Notes: generated by a model not told the origin, from the letters alone. 60,210 bases of DNA from Paracoccaceae bacterium (GCA_027492585.1 JAPUEK010000064.1:1-60210), one strand, 5' to 3'; numbered from the stretch's first letter, positions 17,977 through 27,448 are shown. Numbers and translations: made by a program.

Positions 17977-19215
17977 ATGTATGACTGGGTAGTGCTGTGG
18001 GAATGGGTGGAGATCGCGGCCCGCTGGACGCATGTGATCACCGCGATCGCCTGGATCGGCTCCTCCTTCTATTTCATCGCGCTCGACCTCGGCCTCCGCA
18101 AGACGCCGAGCCTGCCGCCCCTTGCCCATGGCGAGGAATGGCAGGTCCATGGCGGCGGCTTCTACCATATCCAGAAATATCTCGTGGCGCCGGAGATGAT
18201 GCCCGAGCATCTGACCTGGTTCAAATGGGAGAGCTATGCGACCTGGCTCACCGGCTTTTCGATGCTGATCCTCGTCTATTACCTCGGCGCCGATCTTTAT
18301 CTCGTCGATCCGCAGGTGGCCGACCTTCTGCCTTGGCAGGCGATCCTGATCTCGCTCGGCTCGCTGGCCTTCGGCTGGCTCGCTTATGACCGGATCTGCA
18401 AGAGCCGCTTCGGCGACGACAATACCCGGCTGATGATCGGGCTCTACATCATCCTCGTCGGCATGGCCTGGGGCTATACGCAGGTCTTCACCGGGCGCGC
18501 CGCCCTCCTCCACCTCGGCGCCTTCACCGCGACGATCATGTCGGCCAACGTCTTCATGATCATCATGCCGAACCAGCGGATCGTGGTCGCCGATCTTCAG
18601 GCGGGCCGGGTGCCGGATGCCAAATACGGCAAGATCGCCAAACAGCGCTCGACCCACAACAACTACCTGACGCTGCCGGTGCTGTTCCTGATGCTGTCGA
18701 ACCATTATCCCCTGGTCTTCGCCACCGAATACAACTGGGTCATCGCCAGCCTCGTCTTCCTGATGGGCGTGACCATCCGCCACTGGTTCAACTCCAAACA
18801 TGCGCGCAAGGGCAATCCGCACTGGACATGGGGGGTGACGGCGCTGCTCTTCATCCTGATCGCCTGGCTTTCCACCGCGCCGATGCGCCACCACGGCACC
18901 GAGGAGACGAGCCTGCGCGGCCCGGCGCTCACCTATGCCTCGGCCGCCGGTTTCGATCAGGTGGTGACCATCGTGCAGGGCCGCTGCTCCATGTGCCATG
19001 CTGCCGAACCCGCCTGGGAAGGGATGCACTGGCCGCCGAAGAACGTGGTTCTGGAAACCCCCTCCCAGATCGCGCAGGAGGCCCGCCGCATCTACCTGCA
19101 AGCCGGGCTGACCCATGCCATGCCGCCCGCCAACCTCAGCTTCATCGAACCGCAGGAACGCGCCGCCATCGTGGACTGGTTCGAGAACGCCGGCCGCCCC
19201 GGCTCGGACACCTGA
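17977..19215 (+). CDS. puuD: Membrane urate oxidase with C-terminal cytochrome c domain
   Basis: 412 residues. Residues 1-300 hold about eight membrane helices (THVITAIAWIGSSFYFIALD, YATWLTGFSMLILVYYLGAD and others) of the PuuD urate hydroxylase domain. Residues 310-412 are a cytochrome c domain with the heme motif CSMCH near residue 340 and a distal AMPPANLSF methionine. It oxidises urate to 5-hydroxyisourate and passes electrons to the respiratory chain instead of O2 directly. The ATG at 17977 is the only good start. It completes the urate route with uraH and the PuuE-UraD fusion 8 kb away. Confidence 0.95.
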   Translation: MYDWVVLWEWVEIAARWTHVITAIAWIGSSFYFIALDLGLRKTPSLPPLAHGEEWQVHGGGFYHIQKYLVAPEMMPEHLTWFKWESYATWLTGFSMLILVYYLGADLYLVDPQVADLLPWQAILISLGSLAFGWLAYDRICKSRFGDDNTRLMIGLYIILVGMAWGYTQVFTGRAALLHLGAFTATIMSANVFMIIMPNQRIVVADLQAGRVPDAKYGKIAKQRSTHNNYLTLPVLFLMLSNHYPLVFATEYNWVIASLVFLMGVTIRHWFNSKHARKGNPHWTWGVTALLFILIAWLSTAPMRHHGTEETSLRGPALTYASAAGFDQVVTIVQGRCSMCHAAEPAWEGMHWPPKNVVLETPSQIAQEARRIYLQAGLTHAMPPANLSFIEPQERAAIVDWFENAGRPGSDT

Positions 19216-19252
19216 TTTCTTCTCTTTCCAAATATCCCCGCCGGAGGCTCCT
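19216..19252 (-). repeat. Dispersed intergenic repeat (copy 4, single half)
   Basis: TTTCTTCTCTTTCCAAATATCCCCGCCGGAGGC joins the left-half tail and right-half core of the family without the central spacer. It fills the gap between puuD and hrpB, which converge. Confidence 0.75.
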
Positions 19253-19275
19253 GCCCGCCCCTCCCGCGCCGCCTC

Positions 19276-21714
19276 TCAGGTTCCGCGCGGCTTGGCCCGC
19301 AGCGTCGGCTCGGCCAGGGTCGGGTCCTCGGGCCAGGGATGGCGCGGATATTGTCCGCGCATGTCCTTCCGCACATCGGCATAGGAGCTTTTCCAGAAGC
19401 CCGGAATGTCCATCGTGACCTGAAGGGGCTTCTGCCCCGGCGACAGCAGCGTCACCCGCAGCGGCAGATGCTTCGCCCCCACCACCGGATGCCGCGTCAC
19501 CCCGAACATCTCCTGCAGGCGCAGCTCGATCGCCGGGACCTCTCCGTCATAGTCGATCGGCACCCGCCGGCCGAGCGGGGTCTCGAAATGCGAGGGTGCC
19601 AGCCGGTCGAGCGCCTGCGCCTGATCCCAGTCGAGCCGCGCCCGCAAGGCCTCGGTCAGGTCAAGCCCGCGCAGATCCACCTCGGTCCGGCATTTGCCGA
19701 GATGCGGCAAAAGCCAGTCCTCCGCGCTCTCCAGCAGGGCCGCATCCGAGCAGTCCGGCCAATTTCCCCCCTCACCCCGCGCCAGCCCGATCCGGGCGCG
19801 CAAGCGGCGCGCGGCGGGCGTGAAGGGCAGGCCGATCTGGCGCAGACCCTCCAGGGCCGCAAGCGCCATGGCTTCGGGCGGGGCCTCGGGCCAGGCCTGA
19901 TCGGCGAGGACAAGCGCGCCGAACCGCTCCTGCCGCCGCGCCAGCACACGACCTTCGCGCCGCGACCATTCGCAGACCTGCTGCCAGCGGATCTGCCCGC
20001 CATGGACGGCCCGCAGGTCCGCCTCGCTCAGGGATACGGCCTGCCGCACCATGGCCTCGCGCGCATCGCCGTCAAGATCGCTGGCCACGATCAGCCGCGC
20101 GCCCGACAGGGGCTGGCCCGGCTCCATCGCCGCCCCCTTGCCGCCGGAGAGCAGCCAGCGCGGCGCCTCGCCCTTGCGCCGCAGCCCCACCCGGTCGGGA
20201 TAGGCCAGGGCCACCTGCTGTCCCGTGGACCAGCCGGCATCCGCCACGCCCTTCACCGCCTTCGCCAGCCGCCGCGCCTCCTCGCGGATGCGCTCCAGCG
20301 TCGGACGGTGGAGCGGATAGGGATGCTCCGCCTCGAACCTCCGCGGATCGGCCAGCGCCTTCAGCCGCAGGGCCAGATCGGGCGGGGCGCCGCGCAAGGG
20401 ATCGCGTTCCTCCAGCAGCGCGGCCAGAACCGCCGCCTCCGGCCCGCTTTCCAGCAGCATGTGGCCAAGGCGGGGATGCAGCGACATGGCGGCCAGCCTG
20501 CGGCCATGGGCGGTGATCCGCCCTCCCTCCAAAGCCCCGAGCGCGGTCAGTAGGGCGCGCGCCTCGCCCAGGACACCGGGGTTGGGCGGGGTCAGGAAAG
20601 GCAGCGCCGCATCGCCCCAAAGCGCCAGTTCGAGCGCGAGCGGGGCAAGATCCGCCGCCTCGATCTCTGCCGGCGGAAAGGCGGCAAGCGCCCCCTCCTC
20701 GCCCCTGGTCCACATCCGGTAGCAGACCCCCTCCGCCACGCGGCCCGCCCTGCCGCGGCGCTGCTCGGCCTCGGCGCGCGTCACCCGCTCCGTCACCAGC
20801 CGCGACATGCCGGAGCGCGCATCGAACCGCGCCCGCCGCGCCCGGCCCGCATCGACCACGACGCGGATATCGGGCAGCGTCAGCGAAGTCTCGGCGATGG
20901 AGGTCGCCAGCACCACCTTGCGCCCCTGAACCGGCGCAAGGGCGGCACGCTGTGCCGCGAAATCCATCGCGCCGAACAGGGGCCGGATCACGCAGCCGGC
21001 GGGCAGGCGCCCGGCCAGCGCCGCCTCGACCCGGCGGATCTCGCCCTCCCCCGGCAGGAAAACCAGCACGCCGCCTTCCGGACATTCCGCCACCGCCTGC
21101 GCGACAAGTCCCGCCACTGCCGCCTCGAAGCGCAGCGCAGCATCGACCGGGCGCGCCAGCCAGCGCGTCTCGACCGGAAAGGCCCGGCCCGCCGAGGTGA
21201 TCAGCGGCGCCTCCCCCATCAGCGCCGCCACCGGCGCGGCATCGAGTGTCGCCGACATCACGAGGATCTGCAGATCCTCGCGCAGCGCCCCCCGGATCTC
21301 CAGCGCCAAAGCCAGCCCCAGATCGGCATGGAGCGAGCGTTCGTGGAACTCGTCGAAGATCAGCGCGCCGATCCCCGGCAGCTCCACATCGGACTGGATC
21401 ATCCGGGTGAGGATACCCTCCGTCACCACCTCGATCCGCGTCGCGGCGGAAACCCTCGCTTCCCCCCGGATCCGGTAGCCGACCGTGCCGCCCACCGCCT
21501 CGCCGAGCGTCTCGGCCATCCGCTCCGCCGCCGCCCGCGCGGCAAGACGGCGCGGCTCCAGAAGAACGATGCGGCCCGCGACCTGGCCCAGCAGGTCGAG
21601 CGGCACCCGCGTCGTCTTGCCCGCCCCGGGCGGCGCCTGCAACACCGCCATGCCCCGCGCGGCAAGGGCGGCGCGCAGTTCGGGCAGGATATCGTCGATG
21701 GGCAAGCGGATCAT
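19276..21714 (-). CDS. hrpB: ATP-dependent helicase HrpB (DEAH-box family)
   Basis: 812 residues, the normal HrpB length. Helicase motifs in order: LQAPPGAGKTTRVPLDLL (I), TEGILTRMIQ (Ib), IFDEFHERS (II, DEFH), MSATLDAAPV (III), VFLPGEGEIRRVE (IV), VVLATSIAETSLTLPDIRVV (V), QRRGRAGRVAEGVCYRMW (VI). The HrpB-specific C-terminal domain follows (RRVPIDYDGEVPAIELRLQE). The ATG at 21714 gives MIRLPIDDILPEL; a longer in-frame extension upstream runs through the intergenic repeat and is not real. The precise RNA substrate is unknown for the family. Confidence 0.95.
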   Translation of the reverse strand: MIRLPIDDILPELRAALAARGMAVLQAPPGAGKTTRVPLDLLGQVAGRIVLLEPRRLAARAAAERMAETLGEAVGGTVGYRIRGEARVSAATRIEVVTEGILTRMIQSDVELPGIGALIFDEFHERSLHADLGLALALEIRGALREDLQILVMSATLDAAPVAALMGEAPLITSAGRAFPVETRWLARPVDAALRFEAAVAGLVAQAVAECPEGGVLVFLPGEGEIRRVEAALAGRLPAGCVIRPLFGAMDFAAQRAALAPVQGRKVVLATSIAETSLTLPDIRVVVDAGRARRARFDARSGMSRLVTERVTRAEAEQRRGRAGRVAEGVCYRMWTRGEEGALAAFPPAEIEAADLAPLALELALWGDAALPFLTPPNPGVLGEARALLTALGALEGGRITAHGRRLAAMSLHPRLGHMLLESGPEAAVLAALLEERDPLRGAPPDLALRLKALADPRRFEAEHPYPLHRPTLERIREEARRLAKAVKGVADAGWSTGQQVALAYPDRVGLRRKGEAPRWLLSGGKGAAMEPGQPLSGARLIVASDLDGDAREAMVRQAVSLSEADLRAVHGGQIRWQQVCEWSRREGRVLARRQERFGALVLADQAWPEAPPEAMALAALEGLRQIGLPFTPAARRLRARIGLARGEGGNWPDCSDAALLESAEDWLLPHLGKCRTEVDLRGLDLTEALRARLDWDQAQALDRLAPSHFETPLGRRVPIDYDGEVPAIELRLQEMFGVTRHPVVGAKHLPLRVTLLSPGQKPLQVTMDIPGFWKSSYADVRKDMRGQYPRHPWPEDPTLAEPTLRAKPRGT

Positions 21715-21780
21715 GCCCGCCTTATGATCGCTCCGTCCCGGACTGTCACCGGATTCTTGCCACCGGCTTCTTCCGGTGCC

Positions 21781-21868
21781 GGCCGGGGAACGCTCCGCGG
21801 GGGATATTTGAGAAGAGAAGAAAGCCCTTTCATCTTGCCTTAAATATCCCCGCCGGAGGCTTCCCCGG
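21781..21868 (+). repeat. Dispersed intergenic repeat, bipartite palindromic (copy 5)
   Basis: It has the same architecture as the copy at 16785: GCGGGGGATATTTGAG, a GAAAGCCCTTTC centre, then TTAAATATCCCCGCCGG. It lies in the divergent hrpB-meaB promoter region, so it is not restricted to gene ends. Confidence 0.85.
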
Positions 21869-21926
21869 CCGCGGCTTGTCGTCCCCTCGGGCTTGAGGCA
21901 CAAGGTAGCGACAGAGGGAGGCGCGG

Positions 21927-22910
21927 ATGGAGATCAGTCAGGCGGCGGAGGCGATCCGGGCGGGGGAGCGGCGGGCTCTGGCGCGGGCGATCACCCTTGT
22001 CGAAAGCGCGCGGGCCGATCACCGGGCGCAGGCTCTGGCGCTTCTGGCGGCGCTTGGCGGCGGGCGGCAGGCGCTGCGGATCGGGCTGTCCGGCACGCCG
22101 GGGGTCGGCAAATCCACCTTCATCGAGACCTTCGGGCTGATGCTGACCGCGGCGGGCAAGCGGGTGGCGGTGCTGGCGGTGGACCCGTCCTCGGCACGGT
22201 CGGGCGGCTCCATCCTTGGCGACAAGACCCGGATGGAGCGGCTGAGCCGCGACCCTCTCGCCTTCATCCGCCCCTCGCCCAGCCAGGCGCAGATGGGCGG
22301 TGTCGCGCGGCGCACCCGTGAGGCGGTGGCGCTGTGCGAGGCGGCGGGCTTCGATGTGGTGCTGATCGAGACGGTCGGGGTCGGCCAGTCCGAAACCGTG
22401 GTGGCGGAGCTTTGCGATCTCTTCGTGCTCCTTCTTGCGCCGGCGGGGGGCGACGAGTTGCAGGGGGTCAAGCGCGGCATCATGGAGATGGCCGACCTCA
22501 TCCTCGTCAACAAGGCGGACGGCGACCTGAAGCCCGCCGCGCTGCGGACCATGGCCGATTATGCCGGGGCCTTGCGCCTGCTGCGACGCCGCCCGCAGGA
22601 CCCGCAGGGCTTTCCGAAGGCGCTCTGCGTCTCGGCGGTCGAGGAAAGCGGCATCGCCGCCGCCTGGGGCGAGATGCAGGCGCTTGCCGGCTGGCGTCAG
22701 GCGGAGGGGCATTGGCAGCACCGCCGCGCCGAGCAGGCCCGCCACTGGTTCGAGGAGGAGGTGCGGCAGGGGCTTTTGGCCGCCCTCGCCCGCGAACCGG
22801 CGCGCGGGGTGATGGCGGCGCTTGGCGCGCAGGTCGCCTCCGGCGCGCTCGGTCCGGAGGCGGCGGCGGCGGAGGTGCTGCGGCTTCTCGGCCGCGCGCC
22901 CTCCGCCTGA
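21927..22910 (+). CDS. meaB: Methylmalonyl-CoA mutase-associated GTPase MeaB
   Basis: 327 residues. A G3E-type GTPase: Walker [14 protein letters not shown], the switch region [34 protein letters not shown] (G3), and the base-specificity LVNKADGD (G4). The C-terminal dimerisation arm extends from about residue 270. It protects and loads adenosylcobalamin-dependent methylmalonyl-CoA mutase (or ethylmalonyl-CoA mutase in organisms with that pathway). No mutase gene is present here. RBS GAGGGAGG precedes the ATG at 21927. Confidence 0.95.
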   Translation: MEISQAAEAIRAGERRALARAITLVESARADHRAQALALLAALGGGRQALRIGLSGTPGVGKSTFIETFGLMLTAAGKRVAVLAVDPSSARSGGSILGDKTRMERLSRDPLAFIRPSPSQAQMGGVARRTREAVALCEAAGFDVVLIETVGVGQSETVVAELCDLFVLLLAPAGGDELQGVKRGIMEMADLILVNKADGDLKPAALRTMADYAGALRLLRRRPQDPQGFPKALCVSAVEESGIAAAWGEMQALAGWRQAEGHWQHRRAEQARHWFEEEVRQGLLAALAREPARGVMAALGAQVASGALGPEAAAAEVLRLLGRAPSA

Positions 22911-22928
22911 CCTCTCGTTGCCGGAACC

Positions 22929-23807
22929 TTACTTCGGCATGTTGGCGTTGAAGAAGGCGATGGTCGCACCGACCATCTCGTCCAGCGTCTGCGGCCCGGT
23001 GAAGGCGTTGAACACATGGTCCATCTCGCGGGTGAACTTTTCCTCCACCCCGTCATGGGCCGCGAGCAGCAGATCGGCATTGACCGGCAGGACCGTCGTG
23101 TCGAGCGAGCCTTGCGCGACGAAGAGCGGCCCCTTGTAGGCCGACAGTTCCCTGGCCGGATCGAAGCTGGCCACCCCGTCGAAATAGCCTTGTTTCAGGC
23201 CGATCTTTGCGCCCCATGGCAGGGTGATCTCATAGGGCGTATCGCCGGTCTTCATCCCCGCCGCCACGGCCTCCTTGCCCAGAATCCCCTCGAAGGTCGT
23301 CTTCGGATCGGCCACCGCCGCCCAGAGCGCCAGCGCCTTCGGCGTGCCGCTGCGCCCGGCGACGGCGGTCGCCACCAGCCCGCCCTGCGACCAGCCGATG
23401 ATGGCCAGATCGGTCCCTTTCACGCGGGGATCGGCGGCCATCACCTCCACCGCCTTCAGCCCGTCGGCCACCTGCCCCTCATAGGTCGTGTCGGCGAAAT
23501 CGCCCTCGCTTTCGCCCGAGCCGCGGAAGTCGATGCGGAGGCTGGCATAGCCCGCCTCGCGCAGAAGCCGGGCGGTGCGGGAGAAGACGCCCTCCTCCGT
23601 CGTCGCTATCGGGAGTTCGTCACGGGTGCCGGTGAAACCGTGGAAGAGGATCACCACCGGCGCGGGACCGCCCTCCGGCAGGGAGAGGGTGCCGACCACC
23701 TTCTGCCCCTGGCTTTCAAAGCTGATCACCTCTTCCTGCGCGAGAGCCGGCAGGGCAAGGGTGGACAGAAACAGGACAGTGCTGGCCAGCAGCCCGGAAA
23801 AGCGCAT
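22929..23807 (-). CDS. Secreted alpha/beta hydrolase
   Basis: 292 residues. A Sec signal peptide MRFSGLLASTVLFLSTLALP ends ALAQ near residue 24. The mature part is an alpha/beta hydrolase: oxyanion region ILFHGFTGTRDE, RIDFRGSGESEGD, nucleophile elbow GWSQGG, acid region FVAQGSLDTTVLPV, and the catalytic His probably in FTREMDHVFNAF. It is probably a periplasmic esterase or peptidase-like enzyme; substrate unknown. It converges with meaB over an 18-bp gap. Confidence 0.85.
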   Translation of the reverse strand: MRFSGLLASTVLFLSTLALPALAQEEVISFESQGQKVVGTLSLPEGGPAPVVILFHGFTGTRDELPIATTEEGVFSRTARLLREAGYASLRIDFRGSGESEGDFADTTYEGQVADGLKAVEVMAADPRVKGTDLAIIGWSQGGLVATAVAGRSGTPKALALWAAVADPKTTFEGILGKEAVAAGMKTGDTPYEITLPWGAKIGLKQGYFDGVASFDPARELSAYKGPLFVAQGSLDTTVLPVNADLLLAAHDGVEEKFTREMDHVFNAFTGPQTLDEMVGATIAFFNANMPK

Positions 23808-23886
23808 GGGAACCCCCTTTGAAATCAAGGCCCAGCCTAGAGGCGGGGCCGAGCTTCCGTCAAGGCGCCCCTCCGGGTGCCTGATC

Positions 23887-25050
23887 TCAGGCCCAGTCGC
23901 CCTCGAAATCGGCAGGCACCAGCACATGCTCCCGGCTGATGTCGCGGGCCTTCTGCACGCCGCAAAGCGCCATGGAGATGTCGAGTTCCTTGCCGATCAC
24001 TTCCAGCGCCCTGGTCACGCCCGCCTGTCCCATCGCGCCGAGGCCGTAGATGTAGCTGCGCCCGATGAAGGTGGATTTCGCGCCAAGCGCCAGCGCCTTC
24101 AGCACGTCCTGACCGGAGCGGATGCCGCTGTCCATGTAGATCTCGGTTCGGTCACCCACGGCACGGACGATGGAGGGCAGGACGCGGATCGCGCTCAAGG
24201 CGCCATCGAGCTGCCGGCCGCCGTGGTTGGAGACGACCATCGCATCCGCCCCCACATCCGCCGCCATCCGGGCGTCTTCGGCATCCAGAATCCCCTTCAG
24301 GATCAGCTTGCCCCCCCATTGGTCGCGGATGCGGCGCACCTTGCCCCAGTCGAGCATCGGATCGAACTGCTCGTTCGCCCAGCGGGTGAGGTCGGCCAGA
24401 TCGGTGACGCCCTTCACATGGCCGACGATGTTGCGGAAGGACCGGCGCGGGGTGCGGGCCATGCCCATCGACCAGCCGGGCTTCGTCGCCATGTTGATCA
24501 TGTTCGGGATCGTCAGCTTCGGCGGCGAGGAGAGGCCGTTCTTCAGGTCCTTGTGCCGCTGGCCGAGGATCTGGAGATCGAGCGTCAGCACCAGAGCCGA
24601 GCATTTCGCCTTGCGCGCCCGTTCGATGATCGCATCGACGAAATCCTCGTCCTTCATGACGTAGAGCTGGAACCAGAAGGGCGTGGGCGAATGGGCGGCC
24701 ACGTCCTCGATGGAACAGATCGACATGGTGGACAGGGTGAACGGCACCCCGAAGGCGGCGGCGGCGCGGGCGGCCTTGATCTCGCCATCCGGGCATTGCA
24801 TCCCGGTGGAGCCGACCGGGGCCAGCGCCACCGGCATCCGCACCGTATCGCCCATCATCGTGACTTCGCTGCTGCGCCCGGTCAGGTCGCGCGCAACCCG
24901 CTGACGCAGGCGGATCTTTGCGAAATCGGAGGTGTTCTCGCGGAAGGTCTGCTCGGTATAGGAGCCGCTTTCGCAATAGTCGTAGAACATCTTCGGCGTG
25001 CGCTTTTTGTAAAGCTGCTTCAGATCGTCGATGCAGGTGATGACGGGCAT
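23887..25050 (-). CDS. lldD: FMN-dependent L-lactate dehydrogenase (alpha-hydroxy acid dehydrogenase)
   Basis: 387 residues, the length of LldD. FMN-binding and catalytic features: LAPVGSTGMQCPDGE, PFWFQLYVMKDEDF, LILKGILDAEDAR with the catalytic Lys, MVVSNHGGRQLDGA with the active-site His/Arg, and IYMDSGIRSGQDVLKALALG. It oxidises L-lactate to pyruvate at the membrane and feeds quinones. The ATG at 25050 (MPVITCIDDLKQLYKKR) is preceded by GAGGT. A strong palindrome lies between it and the upstream LysR gene. Glycolate or mandelate-type relatives are less likely from the motif set. Confidence 0.9.
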   Translation of the reverse strand: MPVITCIDDLKQLYKKRTPKMFYDYCESGSYTEQTFRENTSDFAKIRLRQRVARDLTGRSSEVTMMGDTVRMPVALAPVGSTGMQCPDGEIKAARAAAAFGVPFTLSTMSICSIEDVAAHSPTPFWFQLYVMKDEDFVDAIIERARKAKCSALVLTLDLQILGQRHKDLKNGLSSPPKLTIPNMINMATKPGWSMGMARTPRRSFRNIVGHVKGVTDLADLTRWANEQFDPMLDWGKVRRIRDQWGGKLILKGILDAEDARMAADVGADAMVVSNHGGRQLDGALSAIRVLPSIVRAVGDRTEIYMDSGIRSGQDVLKALALGAKSTFIGRSYIYGLGAMGQAGVTRALEVIGKELDISMALCGVQKARDISREHVLVPADFEGDWA

Positions 25051-25065
25051 GGGGACCTCGGGAAT

Positions 25066-25086
25066 TTGGTAAGGAGTTGTTACCAA
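25066..25086. promoter_or_regulatory. Palindromic operator before lldD (GntR/LldR-PdhR-like)
   Basis: TTGGTAA-GGAGTTG-TTACCAA is a perfect 7-bp inverted repeat with a 7-bp spacer. Allowing one bulged T it extends to GGGAATT ... AATTCCC, filling most of the 46-bp gap between the LysR stop and the lldD start. Its TTGGT ... ACCAA arms resemble the operators of FadR-type GntR regulators of lactate and pyruvate metabolism. Confidence 0.6.
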
Positions 25087-25096
25087 TTCCCCAGGG

Positions 25097-26011
25097 TCAG
25101 CGCAATGGCCCTTGCGCCGGTTCCGGGGCCGCCGCGGCAATCCGTGCTGCAAGCCAGCCGATGCCCGGATCGTCCCTTGTCGCCTGATGGCGCAGGAGGC
25201 CGTAAGGATAAGGCGGCAGCGGAATCGGCAGGTCGAAAGGCCGGAGCCCCTGCGCCAGGGCCATCGGCAACAGCCGGCGCGGCAGGGCCATGACCATGCC
25301 GCCCGCCGCAAGCGCCGCCATCGCCCCGGCGAAGGAAGGGCTGACCAGCGCCACCCGGCGCCGCAGCCCGGACTGCGCCAGCGCCTGCTCCACCGGGTTC
25401 ACCCCCGGATCGCCGAGCGAGACGGCGACATGGGGGGCTGCGGCCCAATCCTCCACCGCCACCGGACCCTGGGCAAAGGCATGGCCGGGCGGGCAAAGGC
25501 CGGTCAGCGTTTCGGTGAAAAGCGGCTGGAGGAGGAAGGGACCCTCCGGCAGCGCGCCGGCCCAGAAGCTCATCTCCAGCCCGCCCTCCCGCAGAGCAAC
25601 CAGCGTCCCGGTTCCGACCGGCCGCAGCGTCAGGCGCAGGTGCGGTGCGGCGCGGTTCAGATCGGCCAGCAGGGCCGGCACCAGCGCCATCACCGCATAA
25701 TCGGAGGCGGCAAGACGGAAGCTGCGGCGGCTTTCGGCAGGGTCGAAACCGGGAGGCGCCAGCAGCGCCCGCGCCTCCGCCACCAGAAGCCGCGACCGCG
25801 CCGCCATCGCCTCGGCACGCGGGGTCGGCTGAAGCCGCCCCCTGCCCCGCAGGAACAGCGGATCGCCCGTCACATCGCGCAAGCGCGCCAACGCATGGCT
25901 GACCGCCGGTTGGCTGAGGTTCAGCGCCTGCGCCGCCGCCGTGACCGAGCCATGGCGGGCAATCGCATCGAAGATCGCAAGGAGGTTCAGGTCGGGTCGC
26001 GCCTCATTCAT
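25097..26011 (-). CDS. LysR family transcriptional regulator
   Basis: 304 residues. The HTH is ARPDLNLLAIFDAIARHGSV and TAAAQALNLSQPAVSHALAR; this is the NodD/LeuO-like clade starting with DLNLL. The effector domain spans about 95-295. ATG at 26011 was chosen because family members begin just before DLNLL; an ATG at 26020 is a close alternative. It lies 46 bp upstream of lldD on the same strand and divergent from a DUF4345 gene, so either could be its target. Confidence 0.88.
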   Translation of the reverse strand: MNEARPDLNLLAIFDAIARHGSVTAAAQALNLSQPAVSHALARLRDVTGDPLFLRGRGRLQPTPRAEAMAARSRLLVAEARALLAPPGFDPAESRRSFRLAASDYAVMALVPALLADLNRAAPHLRLTLRPVGTGTLVALREGGLEMSFWAGALPEGPFLLQPLFTETLTGLCPPGHAFAQGPVAVEDWAAAPHVAVSLGDPGVNPVEQALAQSGLRRRVALVSPSFAGAMAALAAGGMVMALPRRLLPMALAQGLRPFDLPIPLPPYPYGLLRHQATRDDPGIGWLAARIAAAAPEPAQGPLR

Positions 26012-26094
26012 TCCATGCATGCTATATGAAAACATCATTCATTGGAACCATGACACCATCCGGGGCATCTCAGGGCTTTTCCGAAGGAGCCGCC

Positions 26095-26469
26095 ATGAAT
26101 GCCCCGCGCCTGATCCTGTTCCTTGCCGCCGCCGAAATCGGCATCGTCGGGCTGATCTATCTGTTCGCGCCGCTGCTGATCCTCGCCGCCAATGGCATGA
26201 CGCTGGACAGCGTGAACGACTATCACGCCACCCGCGCCGCCTATGGCGGGGCCTTTACCGGCTTTGGGCTGCTGTTCCTGACGGGCGCGTTGAACGCCAG
26301 CCTGCGGCGCCCGGCACTGATCGCGCTTTTCACCTTCATGTCGGGTTTCGCGCTTGGCCGGATCTACAGCCTCGCGGTGGACGGGATGCCCGCGCCCACC
26401 TTCCTCATCGTGCTCTGCACCGAAATCCTGCTGGCGGGCGCGAGCCTCTGGGCCTTGCAGCGGGAATAG
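26095..26469 (+). CDS. DUF4345-type small membrane protein
   Basis: 124 residues with four predicted helices: LILFLAAAEIGIVGLIYLFA, AAYGGAFTGFGLLFLTGA, ALIALFTFMSGFALGRI and FLIVLCTEILLAGASLWAL. The conserved NDYHATRAAYGG motif sits between helices 1 and 2. The pattern matches the DUF4345 family, whose function is unknown. The ATG at 26095 follows GAAGGAG. It is transcribed divergently from the LysR gene. Confidence 0.75.
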   Translation: MNAPRLILFLAAAEIGIVGLIYLFAPLLILAANGMTLDSVNDYHATRAAYGGAFTGFGLLFLTGALNASLRRPALIALFTFMSGFALGRIYSLAVDGMPAPTFLIVLCTEILLAGASLWALQRE

Positions 26470-26524
26470 GGCGCATCGGGCGGGTCCCCAGCCCGCCCCT
26501 CCCCCGCGCGCCCGGCCCTTCGGC

Positions 26525-27316
26525 TCAGGCCGCGTGGGCGCCCTTGGCGAGGGCAGCGACCATGGCCAGGACCTCGGCCACCGGCTTGCCCTCGCCGATT
26601 TCCTTGACGATGGCGGAGCCGACGACGCAGCCATCCGCCACCGAGGCGATGTTCTGCGCCGCTTCCGGCGTGGTGATGCCAAAACCGACGATGACCGGCA
26701 GGTCGGTGGACCGCTTGATCCGCGCCACTTCCGGCGCGACCTCGGCCGATTGCGCGGCGGCGGCCCCGGTGATGCCGGTGACGGAGACGTAATAGACGAA
26801 GCCGGAGGTGTTCTGCAGGACCTTCGGCAGGCGCTTGGCATCGGTCGTCGGCGTCGCCAGACGGATGAAGTTCAGCCCGGCCGCCTGCGCGGGCAGGCAC
26901 AGCTCGGCATCCTCTTCGGGCGGCAGATCGACCACGATCAGCCCGTCGATCCCGGCCGCCTTCGCCTCGTCAAGGAAGCGGTCCACCCCGCGCGAATAGA
27001 TCGGGTTGTAATAGCCCATCAGCACGATCGGCGTGGTGGCATCCCCGGCACGGAAATCGCGGACCATCTGCAAGGTCTGGTCCACCGTCATCCCGCCTTC
27101 GAGCGCGCGCTGCCCGGCCCGCTGGATGGTCGGACCATCGGCCATCGGATCGGTGAAGGGCAGACCGAGCTCGATGATGTCCACACCCGCCGCCGGCAGG
27201 CCCTTCATCACCGCAAGCGCCGTCGGCACATCGGGATCGCCCGCCATGATGTAAGAGACGAAAGCCTTCTTCTTCTGCGCTTTCAACCGCGCGAAGGTAT
27301 CGTCGATCCGTGTCAT
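26525..27316 (-). CDS. trpA: Tryptophan synthase alpha subunit
   Basis: 263 residues. It cleaves indole-3-glycerol phosphate to indole and glyceraldehyde 3-phosphate in a complex with TrpB. Catalytic Glu is in [20 protein letters not shown] with its Asp partner in [12 protein letters not shown]. The phosphate loop is [12 protein letters not shown] with GCVVGSAIV, and [13 protein letters not shown] is conserved. No trpB or trpF gene is adjacent, so the trp genes are dispersed in this genome. Confidence 0.98.
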   Translation of the reverse strand: MTRIDDTFARLKAQKKKAFVSYIMAGDPDVPTALAVMKGLPAAGVDIIELGLPFTDPMADGPTIQRAGQRALEGGMTVDQTLQMVRDFRAGDATTPIVLMGYYNPIYSRGVDRFLDEAKAAGIDGLIVVDLPPEEDAELCLPAQAAGLNFIRLATPTTDAKRLPKVLQNTSGFVYYVSVTGITGAAAAQSAEVAPEVARIKRSTDLPVIVGFGITTPEAAQNIASVADGCVVGSAIVKEIGEGKPVAEVLAMVAALAKGAHAA

Positions 27317-27448
27317 GGCAGCCCCCGTTACTGTGCCAAAGGGGTTTGCACGGCTGCCGCGGGAAAATCAATGGGGCCTGCGCCCGGACCCGCACGACCA
27401 CCAGACCGGAGCCGGCTCCCGCCGCGCCCTTCCCCTTCTTCTCTTTCC

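Noticed and set aside
17827-19116. 430-residue N-terminal extension of the LysR gene
   Set aside because: Antisense to puuD; the HTH at the ATG at 17826 is the normal LysR start.
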